IMG/VR virus record: IMGVR_UViG_3300033155_000615
Span: 1-45,174 of that record
Source: a virus
Direction: 5' to 3' (one strand)
DNA: 45,174 nt
Part shown: positions 8,816 to 15,690 of the stretch, piece by piece
How positions within the stretch are numbered: the stretch's first letter is position 1
Layout: each line of letters opens with the position of its first letter
Made by a program: the position numbers and the translations under genes
The notes under the pieces: model-generated
What the model saw: the letters and a program-made list of their open reading frames with translations, nothing else
Database searches by the model: none
What the model was told of the DNA's origin: nothing

Positions 8816-9028
8816 ATGCCATCAGTAAGAGTATATCAGGGCCAGTTTGATAAAGCCCTGCGAAAATTTAAGAAACAAGTATCCAACGCAGGCACCCTAG
8901 AAGAAGTCCGCAGGCGCCAGCATTACGAAAAGCCATCATCAAAGCGTCAACGCATGGCAGGCGCAGCTAAAGCACGTCATCGTAAAAAACTCCGCGAAGA
9001 AGATATCCACCGCCCACGTAAATATTGA
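8816..9028 (+). CDS. rpsU: ribosomal protein bS21 homologue
   Basis: A 70-residue, strongly basic protein that matches bS21 along its whole length: an N-terminal strand with VRVYQGQFDKALRKFKK, the EVRRRQHYEKPSSKRQR centre corresponding to bacterial EVRRREFYEKPTTERKR, and an Arg/Lys-rich helical end with RHRKKLREE and a final Arg-Lys-Tyr. bS21 is a small-subunit protein near the anti-Shine-Dalgarno region of 16S rRNA and helps initiation. bS21 is among the ribosomal proteins known from phages, including a marine pelagiphage. The phage copy could replace the host protein and bias ribosomes to phage mRNA (inference). It starts directly after the clpX stop (TAAATG). Confidence 0.93.
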   Translation: MPSVRVYQGQFDKALRKFKKQVSNAGTLEEVRRRQHYEKPSSKRQRMAGAAKARHRKKLREEDIHRPRKY

Positions 9029-9042
9029 TCTCACCGTTTAAC

Positions 9043-9071
9043 TTGTGAAAATAATAGTTCATTAGTATAAT
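9043..9071 (+). promoter_or_regulatory. sigma70-like promoter of hsp20
   Basis: TTGTGA (9043-9048), a 17-base spacer and TATAAT (9066-9071). A start near 9078 would give a leader of about 74 bases containing the stem-loops at 9089-9144. Confidence 0.65.
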
Positions 9072-9077
9072 ATACGC

Positions 9078-9084
9078 ATAAATA
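9078..9084 (+). promoter_or_regulatory. T4-type late promoter box (ATAAATA)
   Basis: GCATAAATAAAG lies just after the host-type -10 box of hsp20, so the gene may have both a host-type and a late start, the late one giving a leader of about 60 bases. Confidence 0.45.
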
Positions 9085-9088
9085 AAGT

Positions 9089-9144
9089 TATAAGATGCTG
9101 CATAAGGCGGGTCTTATATTTTGATCTTGCTTTAGATAAGGAGA
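9089..9144 (+). promoter_or_regulatory. ROSE-like RNA thermometer in the hsp20 leader
   Basis: Two stem-loops can be drawn. The first pairs TATAAGA (9089-9095) with TCTTATA (9112-9118). The second, next to the ATG, pairs TCTTGCT (9125-9131) with AGGAGA (9139-9144) over a seven-base loop: U-A, C-G, U-A, U-G, one unpaired G at 9129, then C-G and U-A. It covers the ribosome-binding site AAGGAG at 9138-9143. The UUGCU strand opposite AGGA with one unpaired G is the defining feature of ROSE elements, which melt on warming and are typical of hsp20 genes in alpha- and gammaproteobacteria. The leader length also fits. Folding was done by eye only. Confidence 0.6.
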
Positions 9145-9151
9145 ACATATC

Positions 9152-9601
9152 ATGCAAAACAAACACCTCACCACTATAAATCTAGAACCATTCTTGCGTA
9201 ACGCAATTGGCGTTCGTGAATTTATGAACACAATGCAATCCCGCATTGAACACACAAATAACGGAAATTATCCTCCGTACAACGTTATTGCAATAGACGA
9301 CAATCATTACCGTATTGAAATTGCAATCGCAGGCTTTGACAAAGAAGAAATAAGCGTAGTAGTTGAGAATGCCCAGCTTAGTATTTGCGGGTTCCAGGAA
9401 ACTATTACCGATGTAGGCGAAGAAATACCAAATCCAACTTATTTGCATCAAGGTATTAGTGCTCGTTCATTCGAGCGTAATTTTGCGTTAGCAGACCACG
9501 TCGAAGTAACTGGTGCAACCGTAAACAGCGGTATACTTAAAGTTGAACTAGAACGTAATGTTCCGGAAAGTTTAAAGCCGAAAACAATAAAAGTTAAGTA
9601 A
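9152..9601 (+). CDS. hsp20: small heat-shock protein, Hsp20/IbpA family
   Basis: A 149-residue alpha-crystallin chaperone. The YPPYNVI start of the domain, the HYRIEIAIAGFDKEEI strand pair, ISARSFERNFALADHVEV, and the closing GILKVELER strand are all standard IbpA-type sequence; a hydrophobic C-terminal tail follows. It holds unfolding proteins in the cytoplasm for later refolding. Hsp20 is frequent in marine T4-like phages, where it may protect or assemble virion proteins. The leader carries a host-type promoter, a late box and a ROSE-like stem that would mask AAGGAG (9138-9143). It lies beside clpX, bS21 and clpS, forming a protein-homeostasis cluster. Confidence 0.93.
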   Translation: MQNKHLTTINLEPFLRNAIGVREFMNTMQSRIEHTNNGNYPPYNVIAIDDNHYRIEIAIAGFDKEEISVVVENAQLSICGFQETITDVGEEIPNPTYLHQGISARSFERNFALADHVEVTGATVNSGILKVELERNVPESLKPKTIKVK

Positions 9602-9609
9602 ATTAACCG

Positions 9610-9652
9610 TTTAGTATTGTACACGGTTATAAGACCGTGTACACTTACTAAA
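9610..9652 (+). repeat. long perfect-stem hairpin between hsp20 and clpS
   Basis: TTTAGTA (9610-9616) pairs with TACTAAA (9646-9652), and TGTACACGGT (9618-9627) pairs with ACCGTGTACA (9634-9643) around the loop TATAAG. Only one base on one side and two on the other are unpaired. No T-run follows, so this is not a classic terminator; it could be an RNA processing or stability element, or a protein site on DNA. Confidence 0.75.
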
Positions 9653-9674
9653 TACTTATATGAAGGATAAAAAC

Positions 9675-9980
9675 ATGTCAACAAAAACAGAAGTCGCAGT
9701 TAAAACAAGATTAGATCTTAAAGAACCACCTATGTTTAAGGTAGTTTATGTTAATGATAATAAGACCAGTATGCAGTTCGTTATTGATAGTCTTGTTGAA
9801 CACTTCAGCTTTGCAATAGATACCGCCGAGAGAATAGCAAACACTGTACACACAGATGGCGCGGCAGTTGCAGCGATTTTACCGTTTGAAGTAGCTGAGC
9901 AGAAGGGCATTGAAGTTACAGTAGATGCACGTAAGCAGGGCTACCCACTACAAATTCGTATTGAAAAAGAAAAAGACTAA
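9675..9980 (+). CDS. clpS: ClpS, N-degron adaptor of the Clp protease
   Basis: A 101-residue ClpS. The core MFKVVYVNDNKTSMQFVIDSL corresponds to E. coli [21 protein letters not shown], with the Asn-Asp that hold the alpha-amino group of the substrate; the pocket His is in TVHTDGAA, and a FEVAEQKG segment and a hydrophobic last strand follow. One pocket-side Asp of the E. coli NDD is Asn here. ClpS delivers proteins with bulky N-terminal residues to Clp unfoldases, classically ClpA rather than ClpX. I prefer the ATG at 9675, six bases after GAAGGAT, over the upstream one at 9660, which would place the ribosome site inside the gene. It ends four bases inside the convergent neighbour. Confidence 0.9.
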   Translation: MSTKTEVAVKTRLDLKEPPMFKVVYVNDNKTSMQFVIDSLVEHFSFAIDTAERIANTVHTDGAAVAAILPFEVAEQKGIEVTVDARKQGYPLQIRIEKEKD

Positions 9981-10747
9981 GGTTTAATTATTTTTGGATA
10001 GTAGATGCTCAAGTCTTTATTGAGGCCTGGGTTATTTACAAACCGAACACCGTCAATCTCGTAATCTATATCGCCGGGGTATTTTCCAAAAAGCCAAGTC
10101 GACACTTTATTTCTAAAATCATGTTCTAAGCAGGCAACGATGCCACTATTCCCACTAGTGTCGCCGAGTATTGTGCCAGCATAATCATCATCGTGCATTA
10201 TGAAATCTGACTTTGGTACTGAGTTTGTTACAATAATAATCTTTTCGACATCTTCCATGTTTTGAGCAGACTCGACACTGTTATACATGTAATGTTGATC
10301 TGTAACTGCTAACTTAAGAATTTTATCTGAGACACCAAAGGGTACGTTCTCACGCTCTTCAAGGAAGTCTAGTGTTTCATATACAGTGTGGGCACTTGTA
10401 AAGTCAAATGTCGTCCACCCGTTTGTAGCTAGTAATGTTACCCCTGGTAGGATAATAATATTCTCATGTAAGAAAAACACCTTCTCCATCTCATTTAAGT
10501 TATCTCGTATAGAAGCATAACTCCTATCAAAATCACCGTTAAAGTTATCGTGTTCTAGGTCACCATCAATAAAAAATACAGCCTCGTAGTACTCTGCCAT
10601 TGTTTCTAGGAACTCAAAAAGAACATTGTGGTCATTGGATATGTTTCCTGCCACTATGCAAAACAAACTAGTCGCCTTACCTTCCCATGAAACACCATCA
10701 AGTTCGGTTAAGTACAAATCACTAATTAGATCAAAATTTATTGTCAT
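9977..10747 (-). CDS. metallophosphoesterase-fold protein lacking catalytic residues
   Basis: A 256-residue protein that follows the calcineurin-like phosphoesterase plan block by block but has lost its metal ligands. The expected DxH is SDLYL (D10, Y12), GD is AGN (34-35), GNHE is GDLEHD (62-67), THxxPS is IVTNSVPKS, and GHTH near the end is FGKYPGD, while the flanking DYEIDGVRFVNNPG keeps the family pattern. Active members hydrolyse phosphoesters with two metals; this one is probably inactive and may act as a binding protein or decoy. It is the only minus-strand gene in the region, convergent with clpS and divergent from the gene at 10783. The start ATG is at 10745-10747. Confidence 0.7.
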   Translation of the reverse strand: MTINFDLISDLYLTELDGVSWEGKATSLFCIVAGNISNDHNVLFEFLETMAEYYEAVFFIDGDLEHDNFNGDFDRSYASIRDNLNEMEKVFFLHENIIILPGVTLLATNGWTTFDFTSAHTVYETLDFLEERENVPFGVSDKILKLAVTDQHYMYNSVESAQNMEDVEKIIIVTNSVPKSDFIMHDDDYAGTILGDTSGNSGIVACLEHDFRNKVSTWLFGKYPGDIDYEIDGVRFVNNPGLNKDLSIYYPKIIKP

Positions 10748-10782
10748 TGTGTTTTTCTTATAATTATAGTATAGGAGACATT

Positions 10783-11163
10783 ATGTACATAGTTTACGAA
10801 ACCAATAACGTCATCGATTCTCTTCGTTGTAAATATTTAGTGTTAGAACTAGATACCGTAGAGTTTTCGGACGATAAAACTGTTAAAACGTTTGCTGTCG
10901 TTGACAGCGAACATGTATCGCTAAATGAGATGTCAGAGCTTAATACTTTAACGGAATTACACGAAAACCTTATTAAGAATTACCGTTTGCAAAATTGGAA
11001 TTACTGCGGGCAAGCTATAGAACACCTATTAGGTAGTTTCAAAGGCGAACTGGATACATTTTATGAAGCACTTTCTGTACGTATAGCAATACTCGAAGGT
11101 GCTACCATAGCAGATGATTGGACTGGGAATATCTTAGTTGAACAAACAGATCATTCTGAATAA
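10783..11163 (+). CDS. hypothetical protein
   Basis: A 126-residue acidic protein without a recognisable motif. The sequence starts MYIVYETNN and continues with a strand-rich region (KYLVLELDTVEFSD), then helices rich in Leu and Glu. TAGGAGA six bases before the ATG supports this start over an in-frame codon at 10741, which would overlap the divergent gene. The 35 bases between the two divergent genes are AT-rich (TTATAATTATAGTATAG) and could hold start sites in both directions, but no convincing -35 box is visible. The stop overlaps the following late box. Confidence 0.6.
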   Translation: MYIVYETNNVIDSLRCKYLVLELDTVEFSDDKTVKTFAVVDSEHVSLNEMSELNTLTELHENLIKNYRLQNWNYCGQAIEHLLGSFKGELDTFYEALSVRIAILEGATIADDWTGNILVEQTDHSE

Positions 11164-11166
11164 ATA
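11160..11166 (+). promoter_or_regulatory. T4-type late promoter box (ATAAATA)
   Basis: GAATAAATATAG, overlapping the upstream TAA stop. It opens the large structural block; the next ATG is 21 bases downstream with a CAGGA ribosome site between. Confidence 0.65.
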
Positions 11167-11187
11167 TAGTGAACACAGGACAACATT

Positions 11188-11676
11188 ATGCGAATTGGTG
11201 AAATATTAAGGAAAGTAGCAGATCTGGCAGATCAAGTTGATCAAGCAGGTCAAGTAGATCAAGGTCAGGCAGTTGTACAGGCTGAGCCTATTGCAGAGCC
11301 TATAGCGGCAGCCCCAGAACCAGAAATGGACGTAACGGCTACGGTAACTCAGTTAGTGCCAGTTGATACAGACGAGAAACTCGACCCAGAAACAGCGACA
11401 ATGGTGACACCATTGCAACAAGAACACGAGTTGCTTAAAAAGTCACAAGGTGTTGAAAACAACGTAGCGGAATTTGCTAGCCAAGAAGGTGATTACAACG
11501 ACGAACTATCTGCAATGAAGAAATCAGCAGGTATTGGTGAAGAACAACAAGGGCCAGTTGATCATGCAGCAGACATGCAACCAGTAACAATTAACCCTAG
11601 AGCAGTTGCCGCAACAGAAGCAAATCACGGTGAACCAGACCCACGTTTAAAGAATACAGAACGCAGAAGACGCTAA
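11188..11676 (+). CDS. hydrophilic late protein with LLKKSQGVE motif
   Basis: A 162-residue, low-complexity, very acidic protein rich in Gln, Ala, Glu and Pro, with a short Asp-Gln-Val-rich repeat near residues 12-32. It carries HELLKKSQGVENN near 83-95 and a weaker copy DELSAMKKSAGI near 108; a similar element, IELMKKSVGVES, occurs in the small gene at 13937. The shared element suggests that the two proteins bind the same partner or are paralogous fragments. It is the first gene after a late box and is followed by fibre-like genes, so a virion or assembly role is likely. No enzymatic feature. Confidence 0.6.
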   Translation: MRIGEILRKVADLADQVDQAGQVDQGQAVVQAEPIAEPIAAAPEPEMDVTATVTQLVPVDTDEKLDPETATMVTPLQQEHELLKKSQGVENNVAEFASQEGDYNDELSAMKKSAGIGEEQQGPVDHAADMQPVTINPRAVAATEANHGEPDPRLKNTERRRR

Positions 11677-11689
11677 GGAGTTCTAGTCA

Positions 11690-12136
11690 ATGGCTATTAG
11701 AAAAATCAAAGCGTCGCTGGTGCAATCGGACATTAACGATTATGTTGGTGAGTCAACGTACATATTTTATGACGTCGACACCGGGGATCTAAGAGTACAC
11801 AATGGACAGCCGGGTGGCCAGTCACTATTGCAAACAACTACCTTTACTGAAGATAACACAACTTCAACAACAGCAGATTTTATTACAGCAGAAACAGCTA
11901 AATGGACTCTAAGAGTTCAAGAAACCGGTACACCAGACAATGTTGTGACAGAAGAAATTCTAGCTACACACAATGGCACATCAGTTACATTTACTGAGTA
12001 CGCAATTTTAAAGTTAGGTAGCTTGATAACTGGGTTAACAGTTGATGTGACACTAACAGGTGGCGACACTATGAATGTAATAGTCACATCCACTAACCCA
12101 GTAGATGTAAAAATTAACAGAACGGCGATATTTTAA
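11690..12136 (+). CDS. probable virion/fibre protein
   Basis: A 148-residue protein whose N-terminal part includes IFYDVDTGDLRVHNGQPGG (about residues 25-43), a two-strand motif common at the N-termini of phage fibre and decoration proteins; a variant occurs in the gene at 14210. The rest is Thr- and Val-rich beta sequence ending in IKINRTAIF-like strands. AAGGAG ten bases upstream of the ATG supports the start. The stop is immediately followed by the next ATG (TAAATG), which implies tight coupling with the 598-residue neighbour. Confidence 0.65.
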   Translation: MAIRKIKASLVQSDINDYVGESTYIFYDVDTGDLRVHNGQPGGQSLLQTTTFTEDNTTSTTADFITAETAKWTLRVQETGTPDNVVTEEILATHNGTSVTFTEYAILKLGSLITGLTVDVTLTGGDTMNVIVTSTNPVDVKINRTAIF

Positions 12137-13933
12137 ATGGCAGCTAATTTTCCAATTCATAAATTAACACTTGATGACGCAGTCGATATCTTGCAGCTGG
12201 CCGGTGACCCTTCGGTTCTAGGCTATACAGCTAACCAAGGTTCACTTATATTGCAAACCACAGGTCAGCTATGGATTAAAGCCGGCGCCACTGATCTAGA
12301 ATGGGAAAAGTTTAGTGCTGGCCCAGCAGCTGGGCGAGACCAAATCGTTTCAACTAGCCTAATCCAAGGTGGCTTTATAACAGTCAACGCTGATCCAACT
12401 AAGATTGACATTACTTCCGGTATTGGTATAATCGTTGACAATTACACAGATATTCTAAACCCAACAGGAACACTTGTTACATGGAATGCATTTACGGAAG
12501 TTGCAATTACCAATCTTGCAACAGCAACACGTTCATTTATTTCGATTGATATAGATGGCCTCGTTAGCCAAATACCAGAACCTGGCCTGACTAATGCCGA
12601 TCACAAGGATCTTATTTTCCTAGGGCAACTAGGTCATGCAAACTTTTCATCTATTATTGCAGTACGTAACAATCCAGACCCGGGACTTGATGCCACAGCA
12701 CGTTTAGCAGACTTAGCTAGATCAATTGGTACATTTAATGTTAAGGGTAACATATATAGTCCTAACGGAATCAATGTAAACTTAAACAAGAATATAGGCG
12801 ACACTTATAAACTTGGTAACAACTTTGCAGTAGACTTAAAAAATCCAGACACTACTTCGGATCCTGCTGAATTAGTAGTACCGTTTAATTATAGTTACAG
12901 AGATGGTGGCGGCGGTTACACTGTGGAAACCCCAGCAGTTACCGCAGTTGATTCAAATTTTTATGATAATGGGTCTGGTACACTCGTGGCAGTACCAACA
13001 AACGATTGGCAAATACAAGTAATTAAGCATTTCTCGGGAGTCAGCGGGGTAGGCTCAACTCGAATTGAATATGGTCAGGCTACGTATGCAACTAAGGCCG
13101 CGGCATTACTCGCAGTACCTGATCCGCAACATGAACATAACCCAGCATTTGCAGATGGTGTAACAAGAGCGTATATAGTACTAGCCGATGGCGCAACAGA
13201 TTTATCTAGTACCGGTGAATGTGAAATTATCGAAGCTTCAAAGTTTGGCGGCTCGGGCGGTTCTGTTGCTACGTCGGTTGCTACGTTACAGGGTGCATAC
13301 GATAACAGTGTTGATCCAGAAATTGTAACATCTTCCCCACAGGGTGCTCTTACAATTAAAGAAGGCCCGGTAGTAGGCGGAAATTTAATCGCAGGACGAG
13401 ACGATGCTGATACGTTAGTATTTGCAGTCGCAGTAGATGGAACCTTACCTAATACAAGTGTTGATAATCTAAACGATATGACACTTTCAACTATTGCAGG
13501 TAATCCAAGTCCAGCACAAGATCAAACAGTACTCACAACACCAGACTCAGTACGTGTTAAGGATCTGTCAATTGAAACAGAAGTATACCAATTTAGTGCG
13601 GCACAAGTACCACCAAATGCATATTTGTCAGTAGGCGCTGCAATAGATCCGTTAACTGGCATTGCAGTTCCGTTAAACGGCACCATTGTTCGAGCAGTCG
13701 GACATTGTTCATCAACTGGCGGCAATACAAAAGGAATAGATGTATACCTTAACGCCTCCGGCACCAGTACAGTAACACTTGGCACCTTTACTGGATCAGG
13801 TGAACAAACATTTGCGAACAATACATTAAACACTGATGTGGCAGCAGGTGACAAAATTAGATTGCGCGGCAGTGCAGATGCTGGCACAATAGAAGATACA
13901 ATTATAACCTTATATATTAAGTGGAGAGCATAA
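12137..13933 (+). CDS. large virion/tail-fibre-like protein
   Basis: A 598-residue beta-rich protein. The N-terminus (FPIHKLTLDDAVDILQLAGDP, then GQLWIKAG) looks like an attachment module. The centre has a long strand-rich region with ADPTKIDITSG and LDATARLADLARSIGTFNVKGN, which resembles upper-baseplate or receptor-binding proteins. The C-terminal 130 residues (from about 465) form a probable trimeric head domain ending in YIKWRA. I cannot name the family. It sits in the late block between two small proteins that share the KKSxGVE element. Low Cys content and high Asn/Thr content fit a secreted-type, stable virion protein. Confidence 0.65.
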   Translation: MAANFPIHKLTLDDAVDILQLAGDPSVLGYTANQGSLILQTTGQLWIKAGATDLEWEKFSAGPAAGRDQIVSTSLIQGGFITVNADPTKIDITSGIGIIVDNYTDILNPTGTLVTWNAFTEVAITNLATATRSFISIDIDGLVSQIPEPGLTNADHKDLIFLGQLGHANFSSIIAVRNNPDPGLDATARLADLARSIGTFNVKGNIYSPNGINVNLNKNIGDTYKLGNNFAVDLKNPDTTSDPAELVVPFNYSYRDGGGGYTVETPAVTAVDSNFYDNGSGTLVAVPTNDWQIQVIKHFSGVSGVGSTRIEYGQATYATKAAALLAVPDPQHEHNPAFADGVTRAYIVLADGATDLSSTGECEIIEASKFGGSGGSVATSVATLQGAYDNSVDPEIVTSSPQGALTIKEGPVVGGNLIAGRDDADTLVFAVAVDGTLPNTSVDNLNDMTLSTIAGNPSPAQDQTVLTTPDSVRVKDLSIETEVYQFSAAQVPPNAYLSVGAAIDPLTGIAVPLNGTIVRAVGHCSSTGGNTKGIDVYLNASGTSTVTLGTFTGSGEQTFANNTLNTDVAAGDKIRLRGSADAGTIEDTIITLYIKWRA

Positions 13934-13936
13934 CAG

Positions 13937-14200
13937 ATGCGAGCAAAAGAATTTACAATAAACATACCGATCAACATTAAGATCAATAGTGACGGCGACC
14001 CTGAAGTTAGTACGGGCGAAGACGAACCAATTGATGATGCTGTAGGTGAATTTGTGCCACCACTACAGAAAAAGATAGAGCTAATGAAGAAGTCAGTTGG
14101 CGTGGAGTCAGTTTACGATGAAGAAGGTGAACAGCAAAATGGAATAACACCTTCGGTTGATCCGGTATTTGCGGACGACGACGACATATTAGATTCGTAA
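13937..14200 (+). CDS. small acidic protein with MKKSVGVES motif
   Basis: An 87-residue protein with a beta N-terminus (MRAKEFTINIPINIKINSD) and a very acidic remainder. PLQKKIELMKKSVGVESVYDE at about residues 46-66 closely resembles a segment of the protein at 11188, including the PLQ start. GGAG lies 13 bases before the ATG. It is placed between two fibre-type genes and is expected to be late. Function unknown; a chaperone or connector for the neighbouring fibres is one possibility. Confidence 0.55.
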   Translation: MRAKEFTINIPINIKINSDGDPEVSTGEDEPIDDAVGEFVPPLQKKIELMKKSVGVESVYDEEGEQQNGITPSVDPVFADDDDILDS

Positions 14201-14209
14201 GGGGGACTT

Positions 14210-14878
14210 GTGGCTTTTACCCAAGACTTTTTTACTAGTAGAAGAAACAAAGGCGATGGCGAAACTTACGTACATCAGCTAGATCGCCTTTGGTATGATT
14301 CTAATACTAATACTATTAGGATAGGTGATGGTACACCAGGTGGTATAATTGTTTCTAGTGCGACTGGCGGTGGCATAGAAACCGATCCGATATTTATAGC
14401 CAGCCCTGCATTTGGTATTACAGCAGGCGACATAATTAATTGGGATGCCGCAGAAACTGATCCTGTATTTACGGCCAGTGATGCGTTTGGTATTGCAGCT
14501 GGCGATATAACTAATTGGAATACAGCATATGGATGGGGCGACCATTCACTAGCTGGGTATGCACTAACAGCAGATATAAATTTAGAAGGTGGTATAGCTA
14601 ACCAAGTGTTAGTCAAACAAAGCGGTACAAACAATGATTATGTGTGGGAAGATTTGATAACTTACGAACCAGTTTATACAAAATTAATTGATGATGCTTC
14701 GGTATCTCTTACAACTTATCTTGGCGAAGCATTGCCAAATGGTTTAGAGGCAAATGCAGTGTGGCGTATAAAAGAAATAATATTTGATGCCAACTTAGAG
14801 GTTGACTCAGTCCGCTATGCCGCTGGTGGTTTATTTGATCAAATCTGGGATGATAGACTTGGGTTAACATATACATAA
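14210..14878 (+). CDS. tail-fibre-like protein with D-P-x-F / W-x-x-A repeats
   Basis: A 222-residue protein. The N-terminal RLWYDSNTNTIRIGDGTPGG (about 24-43) is the same module as in the gene at 11690. Two tandem repeats follow, ETDPIFIASPAFGITAGDIINW and ETDPVFTASDAFGIAAGDITNW, ending in AYGWGDHSLAGY; this repeat type is widespread in phage tail fibres and collars. I take the GTG at 14210 as the start because GGGGGA lies just upstream and there is no ATG before the module. The C-terminal 60 residues are beta-rich. It is probably part of the host-contact apparatus. Confidence 0.7.
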   Translation: MAFTQDFFTSRRNKGDGETYVHQLDRLWYDSNTNTIRIGDGTPGGIIVSSATGGGIETDPIFIASPAFGITAGDIINWDAAETDPVFTASDAFGIAAGDITNWNTAYGWGDHSLAGYALTADINLEGGIANQVLVKQSGTNNDYVWEDLITYEPVYTKLIDDASVSLTTYLGEALPNGLEANAVWRIKEIIFDANLEVDSVRYAAGGLFDQIWDDRLGLTYT

Positions 14879-14888
14879 AGGAAAGATT

Positions 14889-15182
14889 ATGAGATACAAA
14901 GGTAGAGAACTAAGACAACTATTCGAAGTTGAGATTTACATCGGTGACAAGAACGCTAAAGTTCCTGAGACTAAAATAGAAACTATAGTTGCATGGAATG
15001 GTGTTGACGCGATTCGTCGATGCGCTGGTGACATAGTTAAACAACCACGAGCAACCGCATTTGTTACTTGGCCTGTAGACGGTGACACTGCTGAAAGAGT
15101 TTACATAATAGAAAGCACAGCAGGTCCTACTGATAAAGAAGTTATGCCATCGATTGCAATACCAAAAGAAGATGAATGGTAA
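14889..15182 (+). CDS. hypothetical late protein
   Basis: A 97-residue protein of mixed alpha/beta character with no recognised motif. It reads like a compact single domain: a strand with FEVEIYIGDKN, a helix around VDAIRRCAGDIVKQ, and a final strand AERVYIIES. AAAGGAAAG lies just before the ATG. Its position between fibre genes, within the late block, suggests an assembly factor or minor virion protein, but the sequence does not show which. Confidence 0.55.
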   Translation: MRYKGRELRQLFEVEIYIGDKNAKVPETKIETIVAWNGVDAIRRCAGDIVKQPRATAFVTWPVDGDTAERVYIIESTAGPTDKEVMPSIAIPKEDEW

Positions 15183-15185
15183 GTT

Positions 15186-15686
15186 ATGGCACTAATAACA
15201 AGATACGTGAAATCTCCAGGCAACGCAGTTCTCGACGAATTCGATGACGGCCGTTCGTTCGCGTATTTCAAAGGTCTTTGGTTTGAAGAATTAGTAGTTA
15301 AAATTGCCACTGACAGTTCAACATCTATTATCGCTTCTGGACACCCTGAATGGAGTGAAATTGAAGAGATTGGTTCTAATTCAGTTATTAATTTAGCTGG
15401 GAGATATTCAATGGATGATACTAGGCATTTCAAATGGCGCCTAGTACTTTGGTTTGAAATGTTTTGGTGGCCGCAAATTGGTACAGTATGGCAAACACAT
15501 CTCACCGAAACTAGAGATAACCAAATTCAAATTTTGAAAGGGGCTATGGCATCGTGGTATGTGCCTTCAGCAACAGCTGAGACACTTGCTATAAATCTAG
15601 TAGATAATTTGGTTAAACCAAAATATACAGATATTGTAATAACCGATGTTCCGCTAAATTTTATCAGGTTATCAACGGGTGAATAA
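15186..15686 (+). CDS. hypothetical late protein
   Basis: A 166-residue soluble protein rich in aromatic residues (WRLVLWFEMFWWPQIGTVWQTH near residues 82-103). The Trp-rich patch may form a binding surface. No catalytic motif is visible. It starts four bases after the preceding stop and ends four bases before the 739-residue fibre gene, so it is probably co-translated with them. Tail-associated chaperones commonly occupy this kind of position, but I see no direct support. Confidence 0.55.
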   Translation: MALITRYVKSPGNAVLDEFDDGRSFAYFKGLWFEELVVKIATDSSTSIIASGHPEWSEIEEIGSNSVINLAGRYSMDDTRHFKWRLVLWFEMFWWPQIGTVWQTHLTETRDNQIQILKGAMASWYVPSATAETLAINLVDNLVKPKYTDIVITDVPLNFIRLSTGE

Positions 15687-15690
15687 TTAA

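Noticed and set aside
10741-10782. Start of the gene at 10783 at the upstream codon 10741
   Set aside because: It would overlap the divergent gene and the AT-rich promoter-like gap; the ATG at 10783 has TAGGAGA just before it.
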